From assembly GCA_024742475.1 (NCBI GenBank), contig JANSYI010000031.1:44142-108141 (forward strand): a stretch of 64,000 bases of DNA, in the 5' to 3' direction. The DNA comes from a bacterium. GTDB lineage: Bacteria > Myxococcota_A > Polyangia > Nannocystales > Nannocystaceae. The notes below the pieces were generated by a model. It was not told the DNA's origin, ran no database searches, and saw nothing but the letters and a program-made list of their open reading frames with translations. The translations under genes and the position numbers were made by a program. Below are positions 62,907 through 64,000 of the stretch, in pieces. Numbering within the stretch: the stretch's first letter is position 1; each line of letters opens with the position of its first letter.

Positions 62907-63751
62907 AACGCCTCGTCATCTCCCTCGCTCTCCTCGCGCCCCTCGCCTGCGACAAGGACAAGAAGCCCAGCGACGTCCCCGACGCCGACACCACCGGCGA
63001 CGTCACGGTCGCGGACACTGGAGGCGAGGACGAACCCAAGGAGCCCATCGAGCCCGACGTCCCGCAAGAGCCCGACCCGGCCGAGATCGCCGAGGGCGCG
63101 CACGAGTACCTGCTCGGCCACTATCAGCAGGCGATCGACAAGCTGGAGCCGGTCTACAACGACCTCGAGGAGCGCAAGCAATACCGAGCCAGCGGGCTCG
63201 CGGGCGGATGGCTCGCGCTCGCCCACGCGCAGATCGTGTTCGAGAGCGGCCAAGAGCCCAGCAAACACGCCCTCGAGATGGCCGACCGCACGCAAGACCC
63301 CGAGGTCAAGGCGGTCGCGCAGCTCGCTCACGGGGCGATGCTCCTGGGCAATGAAGACTACGAAGCGGCCGCGGCCGCCTTCACCAACGCGGCCAACGCC
63401 GCGCCCGAGTCGCTGCCCGGCGCGCTCGCCAACATCCTGCGGGCCGAGTCGCTCATCGGCAGCGCGTTTGGGACCTCCGCGAGCGAAACGGTCGAAAACC
63501 CCGCAGACCTCGAGGAGGCCAAGAAGGCCTACGCCGCCGCCGCCAAGGTCGCCAACGCGGGCAAGGAGACCGACGCGCTGATGGGCCGCGTCGAAGAGGG
63601 TCTCGCCGCGGTCTCGCGCTACCAGGGCGACAAACCCGCGGTCTGCTCCCACGCCGCGGCGTCGATCGAGCACTTCCAGAAGGCGGGTGTCTCGGAGTTC
63701 CTGGTCGACGGACCGCGAGGCCTGGCCGACAAGTTCGGCTGCAAGCTTTGA
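62903..63751 (+). CDS. TPR-like lipoprotein
   Basis: 282 residues, start overlapping the upstream stop as ATGA. The signal ends LAC (Cys16). A Lys/Asp/Glu/Pro tether runs to about 60. The rest is helical and TPR-like (AEGAHEYLLGHYQQAIDKLE; AVAQLAHGAMLLGNEDYEA; EEAKKAYAAAAKVANAGKE), ending with a Cys (LADKFGCKL). As the last gene of the protease/GIDE operon it may be a scaffold for them. The hairpin array that begins 2 bases after the stop is the likely terminator. Confidence 0.78.
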   Translation: MKRLVISLALLAPLACDKDKKPSDVPDADTTGDVTVADTGGEDEPKEPIEPDVPQEPDPAEIAEGAHEYLLGHYQQAIDKLEPVYNDLEERKQYRASGLAGGWLALAHAQIVFESGQEPSKHALEMADRTQDPEVKAVAQLAHGAMLLGNEDYEAAAAAFTNAANAAPESLPGALANILRAESLIGSAFGTSASETVENPADLEEAKKAYAAAAKVANAGKETDALMGRVEEGLAAVSRYQGDKPAVCSHAAASIEHFQKAGVSEFLVDGPRGLADKFGCKL

Positions 63752-63752
63752 T

Positions 63753-64000
63753 GGGGAACCTCTCGGTTCCCGACGCTGCGGGGGCATTGCCCCCTTCGCG
63801 CCTCCCTCCAAGGTCGGGCGCGGAGCGCCCTCGCTCGCTGGGCGTTCTTTGGGGAACCTCTCGGTTCCCGACGCTGCGGGGGCATAGCCCCCTTCGCGCC
63901 TCCCTCCAAGGTCGGGCGCGGAGCGCCCTCGCTCGCTGGGCGTTCTTTGGGGAACCTCTCGGTTCCCGACGCTGCGGGGGCATAGCCCCCTTCGCGCCTC
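63753..64000. repeat. Tandem 98-base hairpin repeats (continues beyond window)
   Basis: Two complete 98-base units (63753-63850, 63851-63948) and the start of a third are nearly identical. Each contains three perfect hairpins: GGGAACC-TCTC-GGTTCCC, GGGGGC-(ATT or ATA)-GCCCCC (loop varies between copies) and GGGCGC-GGA-GCGCCC. The first hairpin core also heads the array after proS, showing a dispersed repeat family located at operon ends. ORFs running through it in several frames are an effect of base composition and are not genes. Confidence 0.85.

Overview
The window is very GC-rich, gene-dense bacterial chromosome (no stretch over 300 bases lacks a gene). It looks like a member of the Myxococcota, probably near the Nannocystaceae. 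This rests on bacterial Ser/Thr kinases with long Ala/Pro/Lys tails, many lipoproteins whose Cys is followed by a Ser/Thr/Gly/Asp-rich tether, a PilZ-like/receiver/PATAN regulator, Ski2-like and DEAD-box helicases, and many one-component or degenerate regulators. No phage, insertion sequence, CRISPR array, rRNA or tRNA was seen; the content reads as core chromosome with lineage-specific envelope and signalling genes.

Layout. 0-4.5 kb: an operon of a 5'-truncated thioredoxin-like protein, an S55 (SpoIVB-like) peptidase-family protein and a large secreted repeat protein, ending in a bidirectional terminator. 4.5-7.4 kb: a small basic protein, a lone receiver domain, a Met/Lys-rich lipoprotein and an RNase HI with an extra N-terminal region. 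7.4-10.4 kb: a tightly overlapping glycan operon on the minus strand (FAD oxidoreductase, GT2 glycosyltransferase, polysaccharide deacetylase), divergent from a pseudokinase and a polytopic glycosyltransferase-like protein. 12.9-17.9 kb: two paralogous TPR/two-helix envelope proteins (one frameshifted), a transmembrane Ser/Thr kinase and an EAL protein with a degenerate GGDEF domain. 18-21.5 kb: lipoprotein, second polytopic protein and proS, followed by a tandem array of small hairpins. 21.8-25 kb: winged-helix protein, lipase-like hydrolase and an unannotatable-by-default SelW-like selenoprotein (in-frame UGA in a CxxU motif), divergent from endonuclease V.

25-35.7 kb: two proteins of unknown function, a lipoprotein, greB, a lipoprotein-type cyanophycinase homologue, an acyltransferase-like gene coupled to an MpaB-family oxygenase, and a TetR-adaptor-RND efflux operon with a palindrome at its head. 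35.7-46.4 kb: DUF3516 Ski2-like helicase, an NtrC-like protein that has lost its Walker B and sigma-54 contact elements, dapD, a hybrid histidine kinase, a large lipoprotein and a hotdog thioesterase. 46.5-56.8 kb: DEAD-box helicase, a SulP-STAS-EIIA fusion transporter, an FHA-GGDEF cyclase coupled to a lytic transglycosylase, a third TPR paralogue, and xseB-ispA. 56.9-64 kb: Fur-family regulator with a small Cys-rich membrane protein and a histidine kinase, a lipoprotein, a receiver/PATAN protein, and an operon of membrane retropepsin, GIDE-like protein and TPR lipoprotein. The window ends inside a second tandem hairpin array.

Recurring themes: ATGA/GTGA overlapping operons, sigma-70-like promoters whose -10 box lies only a few bases from the start codon (suggesting leaderless mRNAs), catalytically degenerate signalling domains, and hairpin arrays at operon 3' ends.
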